A DNA stretch of 64,000 nucleotides. Origin: Aphidius gifuensis. Taxonomy: Eukaryota; Arthropoda; Insecta; Hymenoptera; Braconidae. Both the position numbers and the translations under genes were made by a program. The stretch is taken from assembly GCF_014905175.1 (NCBI RefSeq), contig NC_057792.1:4836001-4900000 (forward strand). Reading direction: 5' to 3'. The notes below the pieces were generated by a model. It was not told the origin of the DNA. It did not search any database and saw only the letters and a program-made list of their open reading frames with translations. Below, in pieces: positions 37,088-49,390 of this stretch; positions within the stretch are counted from its first letter, which is position 1, and each line of letters opens with the position of its first letter.

Positions 37088-40000
37088 TAATATTAATTTA
37101 TTAATATTTTAGCAAGTGTTAAATTGCATCATTCAAGCTTAATGTTTAATTAACATCTCCAAAAAAAAAATATATAGCCCTATTTTGACATTTGTAAAAT
37201 GTCAAGTATGATTTTCATATTTATAATAATTTTTTTGGCACAATAAAAGACTAAATTATTTATTAAAACTTTAATAGTAATACCAATTATTTAAAAAAAA
37301 AATATATCTAGAAAAATCCTAAAGAAATCCATGACAAATAGAACAAATTGATTTATTATTTTACAAAACTTCCCAGTTGACCTGTCAATTTAAAAGTATA
37401 AAAGCAGCAGGTTAGCAGTAATAACAAGAAAAAAAATATATATCTATATACACAAGAACAAATAATTCATGTTTAAATATTTGCCAATAAATCTGTGAAA
37501 TAGATTCTTAATCTTTTTCAACAATAACAACCTCCCGTGAAAAGTAAAGATTAAATTTTTACACTGAAAAAATATGTCAGTCAATATTGACTTATTTAAT
37601 TCACCATAAAAAAAAATATATATATTCAAAGCATATTGTGACATGTTTTTTCAGTATGCCATAAAAATTTCAACAGCTCAATTTTAAATTAACATCTCAA
37701 AAAAGACATTTATACTTATTTTGACTTAAGACAAGTATCATATTTTAAGCTCAATGTTAAATTAACATTTCAAATAAAAATGTCGACATATTTTGACATT
37801 TAAAATCGTCAACTTCAGTTGATAAGTTGATATTCAGAAAAAAATAAAATAAATTAAAGCTCGACAAGCTTGTCATGAAGCTCCACATGTTTTGATAGTA
37901 CAAGTCAAAGTATCAATTTTTTTTTACAATAACAGATGACTTTGCATTTGCAATAAATTATATATTTTTCAACAATATACCTCTAAAACATTTTTTTTTT
38001 TCTTTATTTTTCTAATTCCTAAAGAGCACAAAATTTTCTCTTCATCTATACCTCATATAACAAGGTCGGTTTTACTCCAAAAGAATTATGATAAAAGGAA
38101 ACAAAGCGGTGTGTATATTGCAAGAATAAAATACCAAGTTTCGTGCAGTGTATATGTAGACCAAGTATATATATTGTTAACTCTCTCTCTTGTTAGTTGT
38201 TCATAGGAGTTCTCCGCCCCCAATTTCAGGGTCATCTTAATTACCGGGTGGTCCAATTTGAAACCCCATAAATATTCTTTATATTTCTAATGGCGGCAAA
38301 ATGTTAAACACTCAAAAGAACAATAAAAATATATAGGACAACGAAATAAATAAATAAAAATTTACTATTACAAAAAACAATATATAAAAAAAAAAAATAG
38401 ATAAACAAATTATTTGTAAAATTGAAATAAATTTATATATTTATTTTTCAATCTTCCACCCTGCGGTATATATCAAAATAACAATTGATCATATTTATTT
38501 TACAATTTAAAATATCATCTTGTTAAATAATAATAAATTAAAAAACAAATAACCTTTTAAAAATTGAAAAATAAAATTAATTTATCATTCTGCAGATAGT
38601 TCTAATCCTTCACTTCCGCTTGATTCATCACATTCATGAAAAAAAAAAATAAATAAATGGAAAAAAATAAAATCTATATAGGTAAGACAAAAGTAGAATT
38701 AAAAGTAAAAAAAAATTGTAGACGAATTTCCGCATCGGTGATTCACAAAAAAATAACTCACGAATTAATAGCTCATTCACAAAATATGACAACTATTTTT
38801 TTTTTTTTTACTTTTTCTCTTTTTTATATATATTATATCTTTTTCGGCGTAGTTTCAGAAAGATGGTGACAGCTGATAATTTTACAACCTTTTTTTTTTT
38901 TTCTTATTGTTCATCTTTTGGAGGAAATAGTTTTTTTTGAATTTTTTTCTAGTTCCATTCTCATCACATTTCGTTCGATATAATTTCTTTTCCAGCTTTT
39001 ACTTATCGCCATCGTGAAATCCTTAGAGTACCCCTGAAGAAAAATGAACCAAGGTAAAAGATATATTTTTCTTTTGTTCTCAGGTATGGAAGTAAAGATA
39101 AAGTGGATCCTCTTCAACGTCATCCCAGTTAAAATTTAAACTGGTATTGGTATGTTAATGGTTGATTATATACATATGTGTATATCTTTTTTTTTTTTTT
39201 TCAAAAAAAGTGTTGGTATATTTTCTATACCTATACACACTGCAAAAAAATAAATAAATACTTTTGAAGATTGAAATATATTTTGCGTGAGTCATCAGAG
39301 GGACACATTCCGCCAAATAGTCATCGTTTTTTTTTTTTTCCATTTGACCTTTTTTTTTTTTTTTTGTTTCGTCTTGATTTTTTTTTTTTTTCTCTTTTCA
39401 TTTGAAAAGTTTTTTCAGGTTAAAACCTGAATATTCACGAAAATTTCTTTGTAGAAATACTTGTTTGTATTATGTTTTATCCTGTCTCTTTTTCGTCTTG
39501 GTTTTTGGTTGTCGTCTCGTTACTTGAAAAGCTTTTGAATTTTTAAAGAGGAAAAAAAAAAGTGTGGCGCCAACATTCTTGAAATTTTTTCATGAAAATT
39601 AGTTTGGTGAAAATCTTATTCTTCATGTTATCGGTATATGATATATTCTCACGTTTTAAAAGAAAAAGAAGAAGAAAAATAAAAGTAAATAAAAAGTTAT
39701 AGTCAATGTCTTTTACACCATATCGAATTTAAGAACAATAGTTTTTTTGTTGAATCTTTGTTGAATAGCTTACTTAGGAAAATTTTTCTCGACATAAAGT
39801 TGATAGTTATGTTGTTTTTTTTTTTTTTTCATTTCATTCTTTGAATGATTTTTTTTTTCTTTTTCAAATACAAAAACATAGAAGGATTTGTCTTGGCGTT
39901 TAAGATAAAGTTTTTCAAAATTTCTGTGGTTGTTAAGTTATTTACTTACTCCCCCATAGTGAAGGTATACAACTTCTGTCGATTTTCGTAAAATTTTTAT

Positions 40001-40729
40001 TTTAAAAATTATCCATGGTTAACAATGGCTTTTGAATCGGTCAAGTGGATGATTTGTTACGGTTATATTATTATTTTATTTTATTTTTTTTGCCTCTTCT
40101 TTTTTTTTTTTTTTTTTATTATATTTATTTCTCTATCTTTCTTGAAGGTTTTATGACACACTGAAGAAGCATGTTACAATGCTTTGAATATATATTTATT
40201 TTTTTTCATGGTGGATAATTAATAAGTCAATATTAACTGACATATTTTTTTAGTGTAAAAATTTAATCTTTACTTTTCACGGGAGGTTGTTATTGTTGAA
40301 AAAGATTAAGAATCTATTTCACAGATTTATTGGCAAATATTTAAACATGAATTATTTGTTCTTGTGTATATAGATATATATTTTTTTTCTTGTTATTACT
40401 GCTAACCTGCTGCTTTTATACTTTTAAATTGACAGGTCAACTGGGAAGTTTTGTAAAATAATAAATCAATTTGTTCTATTCGTCATGGATTTCTTTAGGA
40501 TTTTTCTAGATATATTTTTTTTTTAAATAATTGGTATTACTATTAAAGTTTTAATAAATAATTTAGTCTTTTATTGTGCCAAAAAAATTATTATAAATAT
40601 GAAAATCATACTTGACATTTTACAAATGTCAAAATAGGGCTATATATTTTTTTTTGGAGATGTTAATTAAACATTAAGCTTGAATGCTGCAATTTAACAC
40701 TTGCTAAAATGTTAATAAATTAATATTTA
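37088..40729. repeat. Long inverted repeat, two arms of about 525 bp, 2.6-kb spacer
   Basis: The left arm (about 37088-37612) and right arm (about 40207-40729) are reverse complements with only scattered differences. Examples are CCTCCCGTGAAAAGTAAAG against CTTTACTTTTCACGGGAGG, and CAGCAGGTTAGCAGTAATAA against TTATTACTGCTAACCTGCTG. The spacer has no credible ORF. The left arm's first motif (AAGCTTAATGTTTAATTAAC) recurs in diverged form near 37660 and 37750. It may be a non-autonomous foldback-type transposon or an inverted duplication. I could not identify target-site duplications. Confidence 0.85.
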
Positions 40730-43360
40730 GAAAAAAATATATCAAATTAACTTTTAAGATAAATTTTCAATTCAATATCTAAAAATAAAAAGTTATAGTT
40801 GAAAAACACAAGTGTTTTTTTTTTTTTTTGGTAAACTAATTTATCTCTGTTTCAATGAAACAAAAAAAAATATATATGTATCTTTAAAAGTTGATAAATA
40901 ACAAATATTATTTCAGAGTATTATTAAATTCCTGTTCATTTATATATTTTTTATATTAACATGAAAAATAAAAAAATAAAAAAGATATCTCCATCTACAC
41001 GCGAGCCGAAAACAATGCTCATTACTACTAATTTTCGATAAGCTGTCATCAACCACCCACGGATTACGAAGTAAATTGTAAACCTTTTTTTTTTTTTTTA
41101 AATTTTTTTTACTCCGACCACACCAGTATATATAGATATAAAATAAACTATGGAAATATAAGCGATCCAGCGGTAAAGTAAAATGAAGAAAAAAATTATA
41201 AAATAAAAAAAAAAAACTTTTTAAAAATTAAAAAGACAAAGATAGAAAAAAATTAAAGTATAATAAAGTAAATAGAAATAAAGGAATAAAAAACAAGGAT
41301 AAAACAAGGTGAAGTATAGAATAAAAAAGAAGATGTTGGTAAGGATATACCACTATCATTTGTGTGGTCCAAGTCTTGTCGGCAACTGGGAAAGAAAGAA
41401 TAAGCAAACGTTGAGAGACCACCTTCGTGGAAAGACCAAAAAGACCACTTTGGTAAAAATAATTCTATCTCTCTTATAAAGTTTGTGAGTGAGTGTATTA
41501 GAGTGATCCTCGAAAAGTATATAAAAAAATAAAATAAAAAAATAAAAATTTCAACAAGTCGCCTCATGGAGCAACACAACACCGCCTTTTTTTTAAAAAA
41601 AAAGAGAGATGAGACCCTGAGAAATTCTCTCCCTGAATTCTCACCGGGTTACTATCGAAACACCGACCAAAACTTTTGCCCACAGGTGGGATTTTTGAAC
41701 ACAGTCATTTCAAATTCCATCTTAATGATAAAAGAACAAAATAATTAAATTATAAAATACAGACAAAAAATTTTATACTAATAATTTATTTGTAGTTTTT
41801 TTTTTTTTTCTCATTTTTTTTTTTTTACTTAAGCTTCTACTTAACCCCTTGAGTTTTTTTTTTTTTTGAATGAATTTTTTACAGTCATAAAGAAATGACT
41901 CATTACAAATCATGGTGGCAAAAGAAAAAAAAAAAAAAAATTCAAATTGATAAATCGATTGAAGATATAGCTTTTTTTTCGATTGATTTTTTTATAAATA
42001 AATCGACGTTTAAACTGACTCAATTCAAAGAAAAAAAAATTAATTTGTAATTTTTTTATTTTTTTATCACCAGGGTATGACGAATGAAGAGAGTCAGTGC
42101 ACTGTGATGGCAAAATAAAAAAATTATAAATTAATAGTTATATTCAATGTTTGCAAATTAATTTTTCTTTTCAATTTTTTTTTTTCCAATTTTAATTCTC
42201 AATTATTTATTGTCATTTTTAAAAATCAATTATCGAAAAAATTAGTACAAATCGTAACCAACCTTTTACAAAGGAAAAAAAAAAAAAAAAATACTTGAAA
42301 ATAATTATTTTTCAACGTAGAGAATCCAATTATCAATTTGTAATTTTTTTTCGCCACCACATGATCGAGGCATATTTTTAAATGAATATAAAAAATAATA
42401 AATAAATAAAAAAACTTGACATGCAGATAATAATTTTCTTGATAAATAGTTAATGAAAGAAATATTAAGAAAAAAAAGAATACATATATAAATACATATT
42501 GAATCATGCGTACGAGAAAATAAAATTTTTTAAAACATTGAAAAATTGATGTTGAGGCTGATATTGATGATGATGATGATGATGATGGTGATGATGGTAG
42601 ATGAAAAAACGAAAGTCTTAAATGGCACCTGGTTGTCTGTGATGGTACGAGACTGACTGGATTTTTTTTAAATAATTTTTTCAATACCACTACAAACGCA
42701 TGTAAAGTCCTGTTGATGTTGAATATTTAAATGTTAAGAAAATTTACAACACACCTGTATATTATCGCTATATACCTGATTTCTTTAACTTGAATAATTT
42801 CTTTGATGAAAATAAAAAATACAATTTAATCTTGCGCATGCTCAGAAAATATTATTCAAGTAATAATTGTCCAGCAAAAAAAAAAAAAAAAAAACTGTTG
42901 TACATATAGCCAGCTGGTTTTGATGTAAACAGGTAAAATATACTGCCTTCCTCAATAATACCTACATACACATTCATAATTTTTTTTTAAATATAAATTT
43001 ACATATTTATTTACTAAAAATATAGATATATATAATACTTGAATGAATTATTTTTGTTGACTCTTTGAATTGCATTTTGCTTCTGCTTATATTACTTTGA
43101 AATTTTTTTTTTTTTTAATAACAATTTATCCATGTACGCGCATATATATAGTAAAATTATTTTTTTTTCTTTTTATTACTTCTCGTTCTTGAAGAATATA
43201 AGAGATATAAAAAAAAAAAATGAAGAAGATGATGAGAAGGAATAAACCTAAGTGGTACATAAGTATAGGAAGAAGATACACTTTTTTTTTGATTTTTTTT
43301 TTGTTAAATTTTTTTCAATGAGAAGAAATAAGATGAAATAACGTGGAAAAACAACATTCC

Positions 43361-43425
43361 CTGAGTTGGCAAAGTGTCTACCTTGTATAGGTATGAATGT
43401 TGATGGTAGACAGTATCAACTTGTT
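43361..43425. other. Candidate hairpin, possible small RNA precursor
   Basis: GAGTTGGCAAAGTGTCTACC and GGTAGACAGTATCAACTTG can pair: seven perfect pairs next to the loop (GTCTACC with GGTAGAC), an internal loop, then GTTG with CAAC and flanking pairs. The terminal loop is about 20 bases. It lies in a GC-richer island. I do not recognise the sequence as a known insect microRNA. Confidence 0.2.
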
Positions 43426-43888
43426 TCGTGTGTCGAGGTTCTGTTCATGCTTCTTGTTGGCACTCTTACGATTGTGGCAGACTGCTCGTCGCCCAAGAAA
43501 ATTTCTTCATATCTTCTTTTGCTCTAAATGATTTCGTTTATTTATATATCATATGGTTTTTTTTTTTTTTTTTTATTTTATAAATTCATTTACATGTATA
43601 ATTTTTTTTGTTTTTGTTTTGTTGAAGGATAATAATCTTGAGTCCTTGAAATTTTTCATGATAATAGTGTACAAGTTTTTTTTTGATAGAGATACATCAG
43701 ATGATGATGGAATAGCTTTTATAATTTTTTATAAATTTATTTTTGAATGTAATCTATTTTTAGATATTATAAACGAGTCACTGATTTGTCAACAACCTGA
43801 TTAAATTTTAAATTGCTGCACACGAGTCTATTCAATAAATATATATTTTATTTTTGTATTTATTGAATATTTAAAAAGTTATTTTTAT

Positions 43889-44043
43889 ATTCTTGACAGC
43901 TAAAAATAATTTACACTATCAAAATATATTTTTTTAAATAAAATTTAATTTGTTTTTCATTTTGTTATTCTTGACAGCTAAAAATAATTTACACTATCAA
44001 AATATATTTTTTTAAATAATATTTAATTTGTTTTTCATTTTTC
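43889..44043. repeat. Two-copy tandem repeat of 78 bp
   Basis: The unit beginning TTCTTGACAGCTAAAAATA appears at about 43890 and again at about 43968 with almost no change. It is noncoding. Confidence 0.85.
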
Positions 44044-44556
44044 AATTTTTGTTATTTGATAAATTTATTAATGCAAAAAAAAAAAAAAAATAATGAATTT
44101 CAATTTGTCATGAAAAATAAATTAAATTAAATATTTAAGAGTAAGTGAAATGTGAAACTCTGGGTCAAACAAGTTTTACATAACACATCAAAAGTATTAG
44201 AAAGCCGACTTGTTATTATTACCAATAATAATTTCAGTGCAATAATAAATTTTTCATTTTTTTTTTTCTTCTTTTTATTCTCAAGAAAAGCCAAAAAAAA
44301 AAAAAAGATAAGTAACAATTATTAAAATTAATATATCTAATATTTAAAACAAATCAAAGAAAAAAATAAATAAAAATATTTTTTGTAAAATTTTAAATAT
44401 TTTAAAACTACTTAATTTTTTTGTCATTATTAAATAACTGATTATGTGTTTTTTGATTATTTTTTTTTTTGCCTCAAAGAGTTGTTTTTTGATAATTACA
44501 ATTAAAATAAAATTAACAAACAATAAAATGAAAAAAAAATATATACAATAAAATAA

Positions 44557-47013
44557 TTATATTTGATTTTTTGGAAAAACTTCAGCCAACAAGTTGGGCT
44601 TGTTAACCTTGCCCATGTTGTTCTTTGGAATTTTATCGACTACCTTCAAGACCGTGGGAACAGCGTACTCAGGCAATAACTTCTTGCCGAACTCACGTAG
44701 TTGGGACAGAATAATTTCAGTTCCCTCGCGGGCAACCACAACTGCTGCTACCTAAAGCAAAAATTAAGAAAAAAAAAACAAAATATATAATATATGTTTC
44801 TTAATCAATTAACTAGAAAAAAAATTTCATTGTTTTAAATATTTTTTTTTTTTGTTTAAATATAATCATTGTTTGTTTGTTTTTTTTTTTGTTTCTGTAT
44901 TTTGTATTTTTTTTTTTTTTTTTAAATTGACCTTCAACTTACTTTTTGTCCCCACGTGATGTCTGGCAAACCAACAACTGCGCAGTCAATGATATCAGGA
45001 TGACCGAGTATTGCAGTTTCTACTTGCAGGGCACTGACCTTGAAACCACCAGTTTTTATTATATCAACTGAGCTACGACCCAGGATACTGTATATACGAT
45101 TGTCATACTGTACAGTGTCACCTATTATAAATTTTAAAAAAAGAAATAAATTAAATTAACAATTCAAATTTATCTAATTTTTAAAAAATAAAATTATTAC
45201 ATAATAATATTTTCATTAATATATTCAGTATTTTTTAAATTTAAATTTAAATAATTATGAAAATTAAATAAAATATTATTTTACCTGTTTTAAACCATCC
45301 ATCTTTTGTAAATTCTTTTTTAGTTTCATCTGGTTTATTCCAATATTCACGAAAAACATTATCACCCTTGACTTGTAATTCACCACTTAATACACCTTTT
45401 TCATTTGTTAAAATTCTACTACCATGCCAAGTACCTTGTACAAGTACATCAGAATCATTATTATTATTATTTTTATTATTTTTTGTTATTCTAACTTCAA
45501 CACCAGGCAATGGAGTTCCATGTGTACCTTATATTAATCAAACAAAAAAAATAAAATAATATATTATTTATATTTCCTGTTAAATAATTTATAAAAATAA
45601 TAATAATAAATTGAAGGATATTATAATTTGAAAGTTATGAATATTAAATTACCTGGAATACGTTGACCTTCAAGTGGATTTGACAGTACCATTCCAGTTT
45701 CAGTCATTCCATATCTTTCCAATAAACGATGTCCAGTTATTTCTTCCCATCTATCGAATATTGGTTTTGGTAGTGGGGCTGAACCACTTACCATTAATCT
45801 TAACAAATAAAAAAAAATTTTTTTATCAAGCTTTAAAGTAAATTTATAAACAAAAAATATAATTACCTTATTCTTGTACTGCATACATTATAAACATAAT
45901 CTTTAATTTTATTATTTTTAGTAAATAATTGATCATATTCATGAATTAATTTCATGTAAATTGTTGGTACAGCCATAAATATATTACATCTATCATTATT
46001 TTGCATATTAATTGCAAGTAAATAACTCCATACACTACTTGTTTGAAATTTTGGTAATAATATACATTTAGCACCAATTGTTAATGGACACATTAGTACA
46101 TTTATAATACCATGTATATGATTAAGTGGTAATGTATGTAATATAATATCTTTATCATTCCATTTCCATGCATTTATTAATGAATTAATTTGTGATTGTA
46201 TATTTTTAAATGTCATAACAACACCTTTTGGTTTACCAGTTGTACCAGATGTATATACAAACATTGCTATTTTATCATTATAATATGAATCATCATATTG
46301 TGTATCAATAAATTTTTTATTGGTATTTATTGCTGTTGTTGTTGTTGTTGTTGATGGTGGTAATTGAATTTTTAATTTATTATTTGTTATTTTATTATCT
46401 GGTTGTTGTGCTAATAAACGTAATGTATCATCAAATATTATTAATTTACGATTTGTATTTTTTAATAATGGCTCAATAATTGGTAAATTTTCTTTTGTTG
46501 TTATTATTAATTTTGAATCTGAATCATTAATATAATAATCAAGTAATAATTGTGGACTTGATGTATTTAATGGTACAGCAATATGACCACTCATCCAACA
46601 TGCCCATTGTACAATTACATAACTAGCATCATTTGGCATTAAAAATGATATTCTTTCTTGTTCATGACCATTTAATATTGATGATAATTCAAGTGAAAAT
46701 TGACGTGAACTTAAATAAAGACCACGATATGTATAATCACCTTGTAAATCTTTTAATGCTATTTTATCACCATATTTTATGGCATTTCTAAATATTGGTG
46801 TTACATTATTTGATGACTGTTGACAAAAATTAATTATTAAAATCATTATTGTTGTTGTTTGTTTCTTTTTTTGAGCTTTACCTGTTGTTGTGTTTCATTT
46901 GTTGAATTAAATGCTGCATTTGTTTGTTGTAGCCTTTTTGATATCCATATTTTTTTATTATTTTTAATATTATTTATTGATAATAATAAACTACGTCTCA
47001 ATAATGATCCCAT
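44557..47013 (-). CDS. ACSF3: ACSF3, mitochondrial malonate-CoA ligase
   Basis: Six exons, 47013-46882, 46816-45867, 45798-45653, 45527-45285, 45121-44943 and 44751-44557, give 614 residues in frame. The first 30 residues (MGSLLRRSLLLSINNIKNNK and on) are rich in Arg, Lys and hydroxylated residues without acids, as in a mitochondrial presequence. The adenylate-forming core shows YTSGTTGKPKG at about 232-242, LPLNHIHGIINVL, SGSAPLPKPIFDRWEE, LERYGMTETGM, DGWFKTGD, GRSSVDIIKTGGFKV and, near the end, KIPKNNMGKVNK with the catalytic lysine. These match ACSF3, which activates malonate (and methylmalonate) to CoA esters in the mitochondrial matrix. A short Asn/Thr-rich insert lies before the AMP-binding motif. 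It shares a 1-kb upstream region with the divergent EXOSC6 gene. Confidence 0.93.
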
Positions 47014-48023
47014 TTTTTTTCTACTTTTTTATATTTTATTTATATCAGCAATAATCTGGAGATGAAAAAAAATTAAACTGATTATTGAAAAATTGCAGCA
47101 AATAAAATATTTGAGGGTATTTAAATTAAAAAATAATATTTAAACAATTGATAAATTTTTAATTAATTATTTTGATAATTATATAAATATTTTTTTGATT
47201 ATTAATTTTATTTAGTTTGTTTTTGTGAGACGTCATTTTCATTATTTATGATAATATATTTGCAAATGAAAAAACAAAAAAAATGGAATATATTTTAATA
47301 ATTATATTTTGTTTATTTAAATAATATGATTGTTTAAATACGTTACCAATGAAAATTAAAATAATTTTATTCTCACTGTTATTGACAGTTGTGTCTTGTT
47401 ATTTTTTTTTTCTTTTGCTTTATTATTTTTTCATCAAGTCACGAGTTAAATTTTAAAAAAACACTGATGTTTATTATTTAACTGTTTTTTCTTTTTGACG
47501 TCTTGCAATATCTATTTGTAAATAATACTGGCGCCAGTTTTATCATGTCTAAAAAAAATTGTTTAATGATTTTTGGCACTTGAGCAAAAATTTTTAAAAC
47601 AATAATAACAAATAATACACACGTGTCAATTAGTTTTAATCAATTATTACGAGAGTATGTTTGTCAATGATTTTATTATCATTTAATTTGAAAATATATA
47701 TTTTATATTATTTAAATTGCAAAAGCTAAAGCATAGCTTAAAAATTAAATAAATTAAATTAAAAACAAATACCTAACTTGGGTATTGTGCAATCACTTTT
47801 TTACGTCAATAATATTTTTTTTTTTTTTGTTATAAATATGTTTTTGTTAATTAACGTTTGACAAAATGGCGCCACTGTATTATTAAAAAAAAAAAAAAAA
47901 ACAAAATATTGAAATGCAAATGGCCGTCATTGAGCCTGACAAGTTGGCAAAACTGTTGAACAATAACAATTGTGTGAAATTAAGCTGATAATTAATTTGA
48001 GTATTATTAATTGAAAAATAAAA
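47014..48023. promoter_or_regulatory. Divergent promoter region between ACSF3 and EXOSC6
   Basis: The two genes start back to back about 1 kb apart, so both promoters lie here. I see AT-rich sequence and no obvious TATA or initiator pair that decides a start. Confidence 0.5.
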
Positions 48024-48978
48024 ATGCCGATTGATCAAAAAAGAATAAATGGACCAGAAGTGTCAATTCCATATCAAATTTATGTGGATTCATCATCAAA
48101 AGAAACTGAAAAACGAAAAAATTTATTATTAAAAAGAGAAGATGGAAGAAAACATTCTGAAATAAGAAAAATGTGTAGGTTATGTTTTTTTTTTTATTTA
48201 TTTATTTAATTGTTGTTAATTATTATAATTAAAAAATTTTTTTAATTTATTTATTATAGTTGTAAAAGCTGGAATTGTTAGTCAAGCAAAAGGATCAGCA
48301 TATATTGAAATTGGTAAAACAAAAGTAATATGTACTGTATTTGATCCACGTGAAATACCAAATAAAAGTGGTTACAGTTTACAAGGTAATTTATATTGTG
48401 AATTTAAATATGCATCATTTTCATGTAAAAAACGTAAAATACATCAACAAGATAATGAAGAAAAAGAATTTAGTATGATAATGCAAAGATCACTTGAACC
48501 ATCAGTATGTAGACATGAATTTCCAAATTTTCAAGTTGATATTTATGCACTTGTATTAGATAATGATGGTTCATGTTTAAGTACAGCAATAACAGCAGCA
48601 AGTTTAGCATTAGCTAATGCAAGTATACCAATGTTTGGTTTAGTAACAGCTGTTACTGCTGGTATTTATAATGATAAAATATTTATTGATCCAACAATTG
48701 ACGAAGAAGAATTATGTTTAAATCAAACAATTTGTGCTAATGATAATGATAAAATAACAAAACATGGATTAATTATGCAAGCATGTTTACCACAACATGA
48801 ACAAATTGCTGAACTTCATTTTATTGGTGATATTAATTTAAATGATATTCAATCAATATTAAATAATTTAACTGATAAAAGTAAAGATATATCATTAATT
48901 ATACAACAAAGATTAGTTAAATCTGTTGTTAATAATTTTAATGAAAAAAGCAAAATAATAAATATAAAAAAAGAATAA
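48024..48978 (+). CDS. EXOSC6: Exosome complex component MTR3 (EXOSC6)
   Basis: Two exons, 48024-48174 and 48260-48978, joined T|TT, give 289 residues. The RNase PH fold is recognisable: VKAGIVSQAKGSAYIEIGKT and KVICTVFDPRE at the front, then QRSLEPSVCRHEFPNFQVDI, LVLDNDGSCLSTAITAASLA and LANASIPMFGLVTAVTAG. These match Mtr3/EXOSC6, one of six catalytically inactive RNase PH-like subunits forming the ring of the RNA exosome, which guides RNA to the nucleases in nucleus and cytoplasm. The start ATG opens a conserved N-terminus (MPIDQKRINGPEV). Its 3' end lies about 150 bases from the 3' end of SF3B5, in convergent orientation. Confidence 0.88.
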
Positions 48979-49132
48979 ATAAATAATTATTTTTATAGAA
49001 ATAGAAAAAAAAAAAAAATGATTTATTATTTAATTACCAATCTTTATTAATAATAATATTTAAATTTTTTGTTTTTAATAATGAGTGTTATTATATTTTT
49101 TTTTTTCATTAGTCTTAAAAATATAAATTTGC

Positions 49133-49390
49133 TTAATCTTCTGGTTTTTCTGGTGGTGGTCCACATGGTTGTAACATTTTTTCCATTAAATTAAATCTAA
49201 CACGTGCTTTTGATTCATTTTCAGCAATTGAAAAAAAATTTAATAAATCATAATGTCCCATGTATGAACTGCATGAATCACGATGTTGATTAACTAACCA
49301 CTCGAATTTTGTTGTATCAGCATGACCAGTTCCAATGTATTTTGATTGAAGATGCTCTAATTGACTGTGAATATTATATCTTTCACCCAT
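49133..49390 (-). CDS. SF3B5: Splicing factor 3B subunit 5 (SF3b10)
   Basis: A single exon of 85 residues that matches SF3B5 along its whole length: YNIHSQLEHLQSKYIGTGHA, DTTKFEWLVNQHRDS, NESKARVRFNLMEKMLQPCG and PPPEKPED. It is a small core subunit of the SF3b part of the U2 snRNP, which holds the branch site during spliceosome assembly. The length equals that of animal orthologues, and the start (MGERYNIH) aligns with theirs. Confidence 0.97.
   Translation of the reverse strand: MGERYNIHSQLEHLQSKYIGTGHADTTKFEWLVNQHRDSCSSYMGHYDLLNFFSIAENESKARVRFNLMEKMLQPCGPPPEKPED

Larger units (their letters stand above)
40730..44556. other. Noncoding region between the inverted repeat and ACSF3
   Basis: AT-rich with simple repeats (GAT/GAA run at about 42560-42600) and no supportable gene on either strand. 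It contains a hairpin candidate at 43361-43425 and a two-copy tandem repeat at 43889-44043, listed separately. The far right must hold the ACSF3 3' UTR. Confidence 0.45.

Noticed and set aside
41253..42690. Minus-strand frames rich in Phe, Ser and Leu
   Set aside because: Composition is that of A/T homopolymers read in frame; no start context, domain or homology.
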